DNA of 64,000 nt from positions 308,938-372,937 of the forward strand of contig JADLCX010000058.1 in NCBI GenBank assembly GCA_020846975.1, in the 5' to 3' direction. Positions 9,454-20,194 of this stretch are shown here, in pieces (within the stretch, counting starts at the first letter, position 1; each line of letters starts with the position of its first letter). The notes beneath the pieces were generated by a model. That model was not told where the DNA came from and did not search any database. It saw only the letters and a list, made by a program, of their open reading frames with translations. Source of the stretch: Phycisphaerales bacterium (lineage in GTDB: Bacteria; Planctomycetota; Phycisphaerae; Phycisphaerales; UBA1924). The position numbers and the translations under genes are program-made.

Positions 9454-11019
9454 ATGGCCTCTTCGTCGAATCCCAAGTCCTCGGCCCCGTCCGCTTCGGC
9501 GCCCTCGGCGCAACCCGCCGCGGTCACGGGTGTGCAGCTGATGCGCGGCATCGGGGCACGCCCGGCGCGCGGCTTCTGGGCCGAGGCCTGGTCGCAGGTC
9601 GTGAAGAAACCCACCGCCGTGGCGGCGATGGCGTGGCTCGCGGTCGTGGCGTTCTTCGCGTTCTTCGCGCCGGTGCTCGCCAGCGGCCACCCGCTGTGGA
9701 TGTCGTGGACCGATGCGGCGGGAGTCCGTCAGTCGGGTTCTCCCCTGTGGCAGAACCTCCGTGCGCTCGACCTCATCCTGCTGGCGCTGGCTCTGGCCGG
9801 CACCCCGTACATCCTGTTTGGCGAGCGGGGTCGCCGCATGTCGAGGGTTTGGACGGTCATCGGCGCCGGGGTCGTCGCGATCGCCATCCTCGCGATCGCG
9901 AGCTTTGTGCAGGGGCGCCTCGAAGCCGCGGCCACGGAGGCCGCACGCGCGGCCATCCGCAGCGCGTCGGCCGAGACGTTCGTGCAGCCCCTGGTGCGGA
10001 GGCCGAGCGGCGGGTACATCATCGCGGGCGCGATCGCCGCGGTGGTCACGGTCGTTTTTTCGCTGCTGCCGGTCGGTCGCCCCGGGGTCCGCGTCCCGGC
10101 GGTGGTTCTGGCCTCGCTCCTGGCGACCGCCGCGCTCGGGGCACGCTGGACGCCGCCCTTGGAGCGGTTCGACTACACCCAGCGCGAGGCGGCCGGCGCG
10201 ATCACCGCCACGTACACGGTTGTTCCGTGGTCGCCCGCGCAGCGATACTCCGAGCTCCAGCGCAAGCCCCCCTTGACGGTGTTCGGCAAGGCGACCGGGC
10301 TGAAGCCGGAGGCCGCGCCGTACGGGCGTGTGTTCCTGATGGGCACCGACGCGTTCGGGTCCGATGTGCTCTCGCAGGTCCTGCACGCGTGCCGGCTTTC
10401 CATCTCGATCGGCGTGGTGTCTACGTGCATCGCGCTGCTCATCGGCGTCACGATGGGCGCCATGATGGGCTACTTCGGCGGGTGGGTGGACCTGCTGCTG
10501 TACCGCGTCGTCGAGATCTTCATGGCCGTGCCGGTGCTCTTCCTGCTCATCGTGGCGGTCGCGGTCCTGCCCGACGAGTTCAAGACGACGTACGTCATCA
10601 TGGGGATCATCGGGTGCTTCACGTGGACGGGCATGGCCCGATTTACGCGCGCCGAGTTCCTCAAACTGCGCCACCAGGACTTCGTGCAGGCCGCCCAGGC
10701 GACGGGCGTTCCGCTGCGGTCGGTGCTGTTCAAGCACATGCTCCCCAACGGCGTCGCGCCGGTGCTGGTTGACACATCGTTCGCGGTCGCCGCGGCGATC
10801 TCGATCGAGGCCGTGCTCTCGTACCTGGGACTCGGCCCGGTTGACAGCCCCTCGTGGGGCAAGCTGCTCTCCAGCGCGATCAGCCAGGAGGGTGAGTTCA
10901 AGCCGTGGCTCGCCATCTACCCCGGCGCGGCCATCTTTCTGACTGTTCTCTCCTACAACCTGATCGGCGAAGCCCTGCGCGACGCCATCGATCCCAAGCT
11001 CAAGAAGGCCCGCGTCTAG
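9454..11019 (+). CDS. ABC transporter permease, DppC/OppC family, extended
   Basis: [58 protein letters not shown]. Confidence 0.92.
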   Translation: MASSSNPKSSAPSASAPSAQPAAVTGVQLMRGIGARPARGFWAEAWSQVVKKPTAVAAMAWLAVVAFFAFFAPVLASGHPLWMSWTDAAGVRQSGSPLWQNLRALDLILLALALAGTPYILFGERGRRMSRVWTVIGAGVVAIAILAIASFVQGRLEAAATEAARAAIRSASAETFVQPLVRRPSGGYIIAGAIAAVVTVVFSLLPVGRPGVRVPAVVLASLLATAALGARWTPPLERFDYTQREAAGAITATYTVVPWSPAQRYSELQRKPPLTVFGKATGLKPEAAPYGRVFLMGTDAFGSDVLSQVLHACRLSISIGVVSTCIALLIGVTMGAMMGYFGGWVDLLLYRVVEIFMAVPVLFLLIVAVAVLPDEFKTTYVIMGIIGCFTWTGMARFTRAEFLKLRHQDFVQAAQATGVPLRSVLFKHMLPNGVAPVLVDTSFAVAAAISIEAVLSYLGLGPVDSPSWGKLLSSAISQEGEFKPWLAIYPGAAIFLTVLSYNLIGEALRDAIDPKLKKARV

Positions 11020-11048
11020 CCCGGGCCGTGCCCGCAACTCGAACCACG

Positions 11049-12239
<1,191 letters not shown>

Positions 12240-12485
12240 GGTTGTCCGCACGATTTGCACAAGCAGGGACCGCGTCTCGTATCTCAAGCCTGAGAACAGA
12301 TCAGGCCTCGCGTCTCGGGCTGCGGCGGCTGCAACTGCTTGATAGCACGCGACTTGCGCATCGTGCTCAGAGCACTCCGGCGTGTGGGATGAGCCTGCAA
12401 GGGAATCTCAGCGGCGGGCACGCAAGAATCCACCGTCTTTCCACGCGGTATTCGATCGTCCAACCTTGAAGCCCGTTTCCTAACT

Positions 12486-13616
12486 GTGAGAACCGTCATT
12501 CTTCTTGACCGGTCCTTCGCCCGACGAGAGCGGGAGATGCTCTCGCGCCTCGAGATCGGGCTTGCCGATGAGGGGTTGCGGGTCCTGCACGCGGTTCCGA
12601 ACGAGATCATCGAGACCGAGTCGGTCGGCGTCTATTCCTCGCCCATCGGCTACGACGATCGCGGCTTTCCGACGACGGTTCGAGCCCGGGTGCGTGAACT
12701 GGTCGCGGCGATCGAACGTGCTACCGATGCCGAGCCCGCCGCTTCGGTCGATTTCGTGCACTCGTTCGGTCCGGGGTGCGAGCGGCTGGCGATCGAACTC
12801 GCCGCGGAACTGCGTGCCGCCGCGCTGATCGAAGTCTGGCAGACGGCGTCGTTCGGAGCCGCGGCCGAAGCGTTCCGCCGCGATCGAGCGAACGTGACGA
12901 TCCTGGTTCCAGACTCGCGGCTGCTCCAATCGTTCAGGAGCACGCACCGCGATTGCGAGGCGACCGAGGCGCCGTGGGGTGTTCACGCATCGCCGCAGGG
13001 CTCGACGGGCGTGGCGGGCGGGCAAGGCGAGCAAGCGCCGGCGTTGGCCCTGCTTGCCGAGTGCTCGCACCTGCCGATCCTGGAATCCGCGCTCAAGGGC
13101 ATCGCCGATGCGGTCAACGCCGAGGGTTCCGACGGGCTGCTCAAGGACCTGATGGTCTTCGTCGATGCCGATCGGGTACGCTCCCCCAGGCTCTGGCAGG
13201 CGGCCCGCAAGCACGGCCTGCTCGACCGGCTCTCGATCGTTCCCCGCGCCGAGGCCCGGCGCGAGCCCATCCTGCACCTCGATGCGCTGCTGGTGCCCGA
13301 GCCGACGGGCCGATTTCGATCCATCGTGCTCGACGCCATGGCCCGCGGCATACCGGTCATCGCCTCGAACGATCCGAGCATCTCGGTCCTCTCCGACCCT
13401 TCGATTGCAAGGCTGGTGACGCCCGCGACGCCCGCGGCGTGGTCGGCCGCCGTGCGAGAGATGCTGCCGGGAACGGACGCTCGGCAGAGGCTCGTCGCCG
13501 CCGCGAGAGAGTTCGTCCGCGGGCACCGGACCGCCAGCGCCCACGTGGCCGCGGTGCTGAGGGCCTATGAAGCGGCCCACGCACGCCGAAACGCAGCGCC
13601 GTCCGTGGTTCGATGA
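12486..13616 (+). CDS. Glycosyltransferase-like protein (GT4-like C-terminal half), GTG start
   Basis: FRSIVLDAMARGIPVIASNDPSISVLSDPSIARLVTPATPAAWSAAVREML resembles GT-B C-terminal domains; no closer assignment. Confidence 0.55.
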   Translation: MRTVILLDRSFARREREMLSRLEIGLADEGLRVLHAVPNEIIETESVGVYSSPIGYDDRGFPTTVRARVRELVAAIERATDAEPAASVDFVHSFGPGCERLAIELAAELRAAALIEVWQTASFGAAAEAFRRDRANVTILVPDSRLLQSFRSTHRDCEATEAPWGVHASPQGSTGVAGGQGEQAPALALLAECSHLPILESALKGIADAVNAEGSDGLLKDLMVFVDADRVRSPRLWQAARKHGLLDRLSIVPRAEARREPILHLDALLVPEPTGRFRSIVLDAMARGIPVIASNDPSISVLSDPSIARLVTPATPAAWSAAVREMLPGTDARQRLVAAAREFVRGHRTASAHVAAVLRAYEAAHARRNAAPSVVR

Positions 13617-13638
13617 GGCGGGCGCTACCCTCGTTCCG

Positions 13639-15150
13639 ATGTCTCGGCTGCCGTTTGATCCTTCGCGAATGCCCCCCAGGGAAGCGAGCTCGCCCAAGCC
13701 CGCGGAGCCGTCACACCTCACCGTTTCCCAGCTCTCCACGCTGATCGAGCGTGCGCTCACCGATCACCTTCCGGCCACGCTCACGGTTGTCGGAGAGATC
13801 GGCCAGTTCCGCGAGCGCACCCACTGGTACTTCGACCTCAAAGATTCCGGCGCGGTCATCTCCTGCGTCATGTTTGCGTCCGCGGCCCGGCGGGTCGGCT
13901 TTGTCCCCCGCGTCGGCCAACAGGTCGTGCTGACCGGCCGCGTCGAGTTCTACGCCAAGCAGGGCCGCACGACGTTCATGGCCGAGAAACTGCGGCCTGT
14001 GGGCGAGGGCGCGCTCGATGCCGCCCTGCGGCGGCTGGTCGAGGACCTCCGGTCTCTCGGCTGGTTCGCCGATGAGCGAAAGCGGCCACTCCCGCTGTTT
14101 CCCCGGCGCGTCGCCGTGCTCACAAGCCGCTCGGGCGCGGCGTTACAGGATGTTCTCGACACCGCGCGCCGGCGATGCCCCGCGATTCCGATCGCCGTCA
14201 TCGATGCGAGAGTTCAGGGCGAGGGCGCGGCCGAGCAGATCGCGACCGCCGTGCGGCGAATCTCGACCAGGCACCGGCAACTGGCCGTCGATGTTCTGCT
14301 CATCACCCGCGGCGGCGGGTCGATGGAGGACCTCTGGTGTTTCAACGACCGGGCGTTGGCCGAAGCGATCGTCAAGTGTCCGATCCCCGTGGTCGCGGCG
14401 ATCGGGCACGAGACCGATACGACCATCGCCGAACTGGTCGCCGATATGCGGGCCGCGACGCCCACGCAGGCCGCCATGCGGATCTTCCCCGACGCGGCCG
14501 CTCTGCGGTCGCAACTCGGGGCGATGCACTCACGCATGGGCGCGCTGCTCTCGCGACACCTGCGGGCCGAACGCGATCGCCTCCGGGCCGTGTCTCGACA
14601 CCCGTTTCTCACCGACCCCGGCGCCCTGATCTCCGATCGTCGCGACGACATGGCGGACGATGCCCGCCGCATGTCGAACGCGGCCCAGACCGCCTTGCTG
14701 CACGCTCGTGCCAGGCTCGACCGGGCCGCGGTGCGACTGGAGCGTCATCGCCCCTCCGAGGTCTATGCCAGGCGAGATGCTCGACTTCGCATCGCTTCCG
14801 ATCGACTGCGAGCGGCGGCCGAAACACTGCTGGATCGCCGGCTGAACACCATCGACGCACTCGGCCGCGCGATCGGGCTGGTGGGGCCCCACAGCGTGCT
14901 CGGGCGCGGATACTCGGTCACGCTTCACGATGACGGGCGCGTCGTACGCTCTGCCCGCGATGTTTCGCCCGGCCAGACCGTGCGCACGCGCCTGGCCGAT
15001 GGCGACTTCGGCTCGACGGTGCAGGGCGATGCGCCGCGATTCGCGGCCCTGCCGCCCGCCGCCCCGGCGGCGCCGCGGCCGGTCAAGGCCCAACGACGCC
15101 CGCGAACGGCCGCACGCGACCAGTTGGACCTGTTCGGACCTGCGCAATAA
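13639..15150 (+). CDS. xseA: Exodeoxyribonuclease VII large subunit
   Basis: LTVSQLSTLIERALTDHLPATLTVVGEIGQFRERTHWYFDLKD; ITRGGGSMEDLWCFND; AIGHETDTTI. Confidence 0.96.
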   Translation: MSRLPFDPSRMPPREASSPKPAEPSHLTVSQLSTLIERALTDHLPATLTVVGEIGQFRERTHWYFDLKDSGAVISCVMFASAARRVGFVPRVGQQVVLTGRVEFYAKQGRTTFMAEKLRPVGEGALDAALRRLVEDLRSLGWFADERKRPLPLFPRRVAVLTSRSGAALQDVLDTARRRCPAIPIAVIDARVQGEGAAEQIATAVRRISTRHRQLAVDVLLITRGGGSMEDLWCFNDRALAEAIVKCPIPVVAAIGHETDTTIAELVADMRAATPTQAAMRIFPDAAALRSQLGAMHSRMGALLSRHLRAERDRLRAVSRHPFLTDPGALISDRRDDMADDARRMSNAAQTALLHARARLDRAAVRLERHRPSEVYARRDARLRIASDRLRAAAETLLDRRLNTIDALGRAIGLVGPHSVLGRGYSVTLHDDGRVVRSARDVSPGQTVRTRLADGDFGSTVQGDAPRFAALPPAAPAAPRPVKAQRRPRTAARDQLDLFGPAQ

Positions 15151-15159
15151 GGTTCGCCC

Positions 15160-15477
15160 GTGAGCAAACCCGCCGGAAAGCACGCCGCCGCGCCGAATCC
15201 CGCCGAATCTGACATCGCCAGGCTCGAGTTCGAGCAGGCCGTGTCGCAGATCGAATCGATCATCGACCGCATCGAGGGCGGAGAGGTCGGACTGGAAGAA
15301 TCGCTCAGGGAATACGAACGCGGCGTGCTGCTGGTCGCCCACTGCCGCGCCAAGCTCGATCGGGCCCAGCAGCAGGTCGATGATCTCACGCGCCGGCTTG
15401 AACAAGCCGATGAACATCCAGAACCGTCCGCCGCCGGTGCGGAGGATGACGATCGGAACCCGCCCGCGCCGTTCTAG
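15160..15477 (+). CDS. xseB: Exodeoxyribonuclease VII small subunit (GTG start)
   Basis: FEQAVSQIESIIDRIEGGEVGLEESLREYERGVLL. Confidence 0.93.
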   Translation: MSKPAGKHAAAPNPAESDIARLEFEQAVSQIESIIDRIEGGEVGLEESLREYERGVLLVAHCRAKLDRAQQQVDDLTRRLEQADEHPEPSAAGAEDDDRNPPAPF

Positions 15478-15497
15478 CGCCCTCCCCCCGAATCCGC

Positions 15498-17105
15498 ATG
15501 ACCTGGCAAGACCTGTACCTGATCCTCGCCACCGGAAGCTGGATCTGGATCGTCTTTGCGTTCGCGTTTGGCGCGTGCGTCGGCTCGCTCACCAACGTGC
15601 TGGTCTACCGCCTCCCGCTGGGCATCAGCGTTGTCACGCCCCCATCGCGATGCCCGGCCTGCCAGACGAAACTGACCTGGAAGGAAAACTTTCCGGTTTT
15701 CGGCTGGCTGCGACTGCGCGGGCGCTGCCGCTTCTGCGGATCGCCCATCTCGCCGGAGTACCCGCTCGTGGAAGCGTTCGTCGGCGCGCTCTTCGCGATG
15801 CTCTTCGTGCTGTGGTACACCGTCCCGCAGGATGCCGTTGTGCTCGGCGTGAACTGGGGGGCGATCAAGCCGGATTGGGCCGCGTGGGATGCTCGGTCTT
15901 ACCATTGGCCACGCGAGTCCTGGCCGATGTTCATCACGCTCCTCGTGCTCGCCGCATCGCTGGTCGCGATGTCGCTGGTCGATCTCAAGACCTACACGAT
16001 CCCGCTCCAGATTCCCTGGTTCGCGACCGTTGTCGGCCTGCTCTTTCACGCTGGCTACGCGGCCTACCTCAGCATCCTCGGTGGCGGCATCACGATTGAC
16101 ACGCCCGATGCCCACATCGCGTGGGCACTGCCGACACCCGCCGCACGCACAGGCCTCGCCACCTCGGGCTCGTGGTGGTGGGTGGGTGCTTCCATCGGGG
16201 GCCTCTTCGGGCTGCTGCTCGCCAATCTCGCCTTGCACTTCGGACTCATCCGCCGCTCCTTCGCCGACTACGCCGACTGGGAAGCCACGCACGCCGGGCA
16301 CAAGGGTGAAGGCCCGTCCGCCGGTGCTTCGACCGGCGGGGGCGAGGCGGCTTGTTCGCCTTCGCCGGTTGCCGACGAGTGGCCCGCGTGGATCCCTCGC
16401 TTTCGGCGGTTCGCGTTCGTGGCGCTTGCCGTTCTGATCGCGTGCACGATCGCTGGATCGATCTCGAGCGTGCATCTGGGTGTGCCGCGGTGGATGGGCC
16501 TGCTCGTCGGAGCTCTCGCGGCCCCCCTTGTGGCGGCCATCGCCATCCGGCCTCGCACCGCGCCCGAGGTTTGGCCCGACCAGACCCCCGCGGACGAGTG
16601 GATTCTCTACCCGCACGCGCGCCGGGAGATGCTGAAGGAACTGGTGTTTCTGACCCCCTGCATCGGGCTCGCATGGCTCGGCGGCTCGCTCGCGACCAAC
16701 CTCGCCGGCACACCCGCCGGGTTCGCCATCATGCCCCTGTGGTTGAACGTCCTCACGGGCGTGCTCATGGGCTACCTCATCGGAGGCGGGGTGGTCTGGG
16801 CCGCTCGCCTGTTCGGCTCTCTTGCCTTCGGAAAGGAGGCCATGGGGCTCGGCGACGTCCACCTGATGGCCGCCGTCGGGGCGTGCGCGGGCTGGATCGA
16901 TGCCACCCTCGCTTTCCCCCTCGCGGCGCTCGTGGGCCTCTACTGGGTCGTGGTGCATGTACTCGCCAACCGCCAGATGCCGCGGGCTATGCAGTTCGGG
17001 CCGTATCTTGCGATGGCCACGATGTTGGTGATCCTCGGGAAGCCGCTGATCGAACTCGGCCTGACCCGGCTGCTGGTGAGCGAGGCGCCGATCAACCTTC
17101 CCTGA
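15498..17105 (+). CDS. Prepilin peptidase (A24 family)
   Basis: SRCPACQTKLTWKENFPVFGWLRLRGRCRFCGSPISPEYPLVEAFVGALF; MGLGDVHLMAAVGA. Confidence 0.9.
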   Translation: MTWQDLYLILATGSWIWIVFAFAFGACVGSLTNVLVYRLPLGISVVTPPSRCPACQTKLTWKENFPVFGWLRLRGRCRFCGSPISPEYPLVEAFVGALFAMLFVLWYTVPQDAVVLGVNWGAIKPDWAAWDARSYHWPRESWPMFITLLVLAASLVAMSLVDLKTYTIPLQIPWFATVVGLLFHAGYAAYLSILGGGITIDTPDAHIAWALPTPAARTGLATSGSWWWVGASIGGLFGLLLANLALHFGLIRRSFADYADWEATHAGHKGEGPSAGASTGGGEAACSPSPVADEWPAWIPRFRRFAFVALAVLIACTIAGSISSVHLGVPRWMGLLVGALAAPLVAAIAIRPRTAPEVWPDQTPADEWILYPHARREMLKELVFLTPCIGLAWLGGSLATNLAGTPAGFAIMPLWLNVLTGVLMGYLIGGGVVWAARLFGSLAFGKEAMGLGDVHLMAAVGACAGWIDATLAFPLAALVGLYWVVVHVLANRQMPRAMQFGPYLAMATMLVILGKPLIELGLTRLLVSEAPINLP

Positions 17106-17429
17106 TCCGGCTGGGGGACCGAGTGAAACTTGCGGCGGAGACGCTGGCGGATGGCAAAGCGAAGGCGATTCTGGAGCCGACAAGGGGGCGTGACCTGTCC
17201 CTTTGCATGGATTCGCAACCGACATCCCTCAAACAGGCGGATCGGATTGGGATCCTGCGAACTGACGGTGGCGAGGATGTCAACTCCCCCCAACCGGTTG
17301 TAGTTGTTGGTTCGTTGACCTTTTGGCCGATAGGGGTACCTTTGCCGATCTGATCGCGCGACGGAGCGCGCGCAGGCAAACGAACGGGCGTCCGTTATCG
17401 GCGTCGCATTCCCAAACGGAGGTTTTGGC

Positions 17430-18068
17430 ATGAAGGTCAGCAGCATCGTTCAGTCGTCGGTGGCGCGGGTGGCGGGTGTGTGCGTGCTCGGGCTTGGCTT
17501 GTCTCTGGGCGGCTGCAACAAGCAGCTCAAGGAGGACAACGCCGCGCTCATGACTCAGAACTCGGCGCTGATCGCCGAGAACAACCAGCTCAAGACCAAC
17601 CAGGATGCCATGACCACGCGCATCAACGCGCTTGAGCAGCAGGCCGTGGCCAAGCCGGCCGGAAACAACTACGACAACGCGCCGATGGCCCCGATGAGCG
17701 ATCGCAGCAGCGGCGGCAACGCTCGCTCGGGCCGCAGCGAGACGATCGTCGTCGCTGGTGATGTGCTCTTCGATTCGGGTCAGGCCACGGTGAAGGCCGG
17801 TGCGAAGAAGGAGCTCGACTCGATCGCCTCGCGTCTCCGCAACAAGAGCGACATCCGCGTCGAGGGGTACACCGATCCCAAGCCGATCAAGAAGAGCAAG
17901 TGGTCCAGCAACGAGCAGCTCTCCGAGGCCCGAGCCGAGGCGGTCCGCAAGTACCTCGTGGGCAAGGGAGTCCCCGCCAGCAACATCAGCGCGGTCGGCA
18001 TGGGCTCGGCCAAGCCGAGGGCGACGGACAAGGAGTCTCGCCGCGTCGAGATCGTGGTGGTGGAGTAA
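17430..18068 (+). CDS. OmpA-family peptidoglycan-binding lipoprotein
   Basis: Lipobox-like LSLGGC, coiled coil, VLFDSGQATVKAGAKKELDSIASRL...RVEGYTDPKPIK...NEQLSEARAEAVRKYL. Confidence 0.88.
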   Translation: MKVSSIVQSSVARVAGVCVLGLGLSLGGCNKQLKEDNAALMTQNSALIAENNQLKTNQDAMTTRINALEQQAVAKPAGNNYDNAPMAPMSDRSSGGNARSGRSETIVVAGDVLFDSGQATVKAGAKKELDSIASRLRNKSDIRVEGYTDPKPIKKSKWSSNEQLSEARAEAVRKYLVGKGVPASNISAVGMGSAKPRATDKESRRVEIVVVE

Positions 18069-18190
18069 GCCGCAGGCGGCTCCCGCCGCGGACAGTGAAC
18101 CGCATCGAGTTCAAGGGCCGGCCGCAAACGCCGGCCCTTTCGCTTTTTCCGCCGTTCTGGCCTGCCTAAGATCGATTCCTGACATCCAGC

Positions 18191-18264
18191 GGGCGATTGG
18201 CGCAGTTGGCTAGCGCGCATGCATGACACGCATGAGGTCACTGGTTCGAATCCAGTATCGCCCA
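18191..18264 (+). tRNA. tRNA-Val (anticodon GAC)
   Basis: 74 nt; acceptor GGGCGAT/ATCGCCC, D-arm GCGC..GCGC, anticodon stem CATGC-ATGACAC-GCATG, TPsiC GGTTCGAATCC; CCA not encoded. Confidence 0.88.
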
Positions 18265-19616
18265 CTTTCCGGTTTTGCAGTCCCTTCGCGTTCGCTCGCG
18301 TCGGCTTGCGAAACCCCAGCAAAACAAGGGCTTTCCGACGATTCCCGCGAATCCCCGCGAACGGACGCGGGCGGATGCTGCGCCGCGTTTTGCGCCTCAG
18401 GCGCGCCGCTTTTTGCGCCGCTTTTTTCGTCGTCGGTTTCGGACGCTACCGGGACCGCCCCGCCGCCCGTTCCCCCGGTCGCCATATCGAAGTGTGCATC
18501 GCGGGTTTGCAGGTAGTGCCGGGCCGCGATCAGCGGGCTATGCCCCAGCCAGCCCGCGACAACGTGGGCCGGGAACCGCTCCACCCAATCCGTCGCGCAC
18601 GATGCCCGCATGTTGTGGAACAGCCGGGGCCAGGGCTTCACGCCCGCCTTGGCGATTATCTTCCCGAACGCGGTCCGCAGGTTCATCGCCGGATCGCGCA
18701 GCCGGGGTACAACCGCTTCCACGCCAACTTCGGCGCGGTCGAACAGGTCTTGCAGGATCGGGCGCAACTCGGGGGCGATCGGCACAACCCGAACCGCGTG
18801 GCCTTCGTGGCCGGCGGTCTTGGGCGATCGCACCATCAGCCGCCCGCGTTCCCAGTTCACATCACCCCACCGCAGGGCCGCGACTTCGGAAGGGCAGCGC
18901 AGCCCCGCGAACCGCGACAGCGCCACCACCGCCCGCCATTGGTCATCGGGGCACGCCGCCAGAATCGACCGGACGGATTCGACGGTGACGTAGAACGCGC
19001 GATCGGGGTTCGATTGTGAACCGGCCCGCAGTTCGGCGAACGGGTTGGACGCGATCAGCCCCCAGCGCACCGCCCGCTTGAAGATTGCCCGCGCAACGTG
19101 AACCCGCTTCGCCACAGTCGCCGGGGCCAGTTGCTTCGTGGATTCCTTCCCGTCGTCATCCTTCGCCGTCACCGGCTCGGCGATCGCCTTCCGCCAAGTG
19201 TCCGCGTGGGCCGGCGCGATGGACGCCAGCGGGGTTCCTTCGCCCAGGTGCGCCCGCAAACTGTCCGTGGTTTGCTTGTACGCCGCCTTCGTCGATGCCT
19301 TCACCGCCGCCGCCGCGTCGAATCGGTCCAGCAGGTTCGCCAGCGTCACCACCGCCGCTTTGCCCCGCGACTCCACCAGCCCCACGCGGGCAAGCCGGGC
19401 GTACATGCGCTCGGGCAGGTCGCGCAGCCATGCGGAGAGTTCAGCATCGGGCGATTGGTGGAGTTCCTTCGCCGACAGCAGGGCTTCGACGCGCAACCGG
19501 AACGATTCCGCCCCCTTCACCGACGCACGCCCCAGCCGCACCGATCGGCGCTCGCCGTCGCCGTCCGTGAACAGCACCCGCTTCGTTCCGTTCGTGTCGC
19601 GTGAAACGCTCGCCAT
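18210..19616 (-). CDS. Tyrosine recombinase/integrase (integrated form; stop codon inside the tRNA antisense)
   Basis: RFAGLRCPSEVAALRWGDVNWERGRLMV; LFHNMRASCATDW; HVVAGWLGHSPLIAARHYLQT catalytic motifs; C-terminus SGRYWIRTSDLMRVMHAR is antisense tRNA translation. Confidence 0.93.
   Translation of the reverse strand: MASVSRDTNGTKRVLFTDGDGERRSVRLGRASVKGAESFRLRVEALLSAKELHQSPDAELSAWLRDLPERMYARLARVGLVESRGKAAVVTLANLLDRFDAAAAVKASTKAAYKQTTDSLRAHLGEGTPLASIAPAHADTWRKAIAEPVTAKDDDGKESTKQLAPATVAKRVHVARAIFKRAVRWGLIASNPFAELRAGSQSNPDRAFYVTVESVRSILAACPDDQWRAVVALSRFAGLRCPSEVAALRWGDVNWERGRLMVRSPKTAGHEGHAVRVVPIAPELRPILQDLFDRAEVGVEAVVPRLRDPAMNLRTAFGKIIAKAGVKPWPRLFHNMRASCATDWVERFPAHVVAGWLGHSPLIAARHYLQTRDAHFDMATGGTGGGAVPVASETDDEKSGAKSGAPEAQNAAQHPPASVRGDSRESSESPCFAGVSQADASEREGTAKPESGRYWIRTSDLMRVMHAR
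18244..18264 (+). repeat. att site, tRNA side
   Basis: gttcgaatccagtatcgccca, 3' end of tRNA-Val. Confidence 0.88.
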
Positions 19617-19619
19617 ACG

Positions 19620-19832
19620 TCACCGTCCCTTCCGGGTCTTGCCCGCCTTCGCCGTCAGCACCAGCCCCAGGTAAGCGCACAGCCGGTCGATATTCTCCGA
19701 CCGCAGCCCGCGCCCGCTTGCCACGAACCGCGACAGCACCGACGCCGGGACGCCCGTCGCCTTGCTGATCGCGTAGCGGGTTTGCCCGCTCCGCTCTACC
19801 GCCCGCCGCAGTTGATCCGTCACCGTTGCCAT
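19620..19832 (-). CDS. XRE-family HTH regulator
   Basis: QTRYAISKATGVPASVLSRFVASGRGLRSENIDRLCAYLGL. Confidence 0.85.
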   Translation of the reverse strand: MATVTDQLRRAVERSGQTRYAISKATGVPASVLSRFVASGRGLRSENIDRLCAYLGLVLTAKAGKTRKGR

Positions 19833-19837
19833 GCCCA

Positions 19838-20194
19838 TCATTCTACCCCATTGGTTCGTGTAGTGCAACTATGCCCAATCGACTCCCCGACCGCCACCAG
19901 CCACGCCGCCGATCCGGGGTGGGTTGCCAGTCCCAGCCCATCGGCCACGCCCAGCCGTTCGCCGTAGACGTACCCCGCGTCGCCGCCGTCCGGGTGGGCG
20001 TCCGGGGCGTACCCGCCCGCCAGCAGCCCCAGGACCGCCACACGATGCAACCGCAGCCGCGCCGACAGGTCCGGGGGCAGGTCCGCCGGGCGATGCCGCA
20101 ACCGGCCCGCGTCGGTCGGGTGCGGGGCCAGTTCGATCCCCGCCAGCCCAAGGGCCAGCAGCAGCGGGGCGAGTTCGTGGGGGTGCGGGTTCAC
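19838..20194 (-). CDS. Hypothetical protein of the mobile element
   Basis: ORF overlapping the upstream gene by ATGA; ends 6 nt before the XRE gene start. Confidence 0.6.
   Translation of the reverse strand: MNPHPHELAPLLLALGLAGIELAPHPTDAGRLRHRPADLPPDLSARLRLHRVAVLGLLAGGYAPDAHPDGGDAGYVYGERLGVADGLGLATHPGSAAWLVAVGESIGHSCTTRTNGVE

Noticed and set aside
12240-12485. Possible ncRNA in the 245-nt gap after the ABC ATPase gene
   Set aside because: No conserved SRP, 6S, tmRNA or RNase P signature recognised; without covariation data there is no support.
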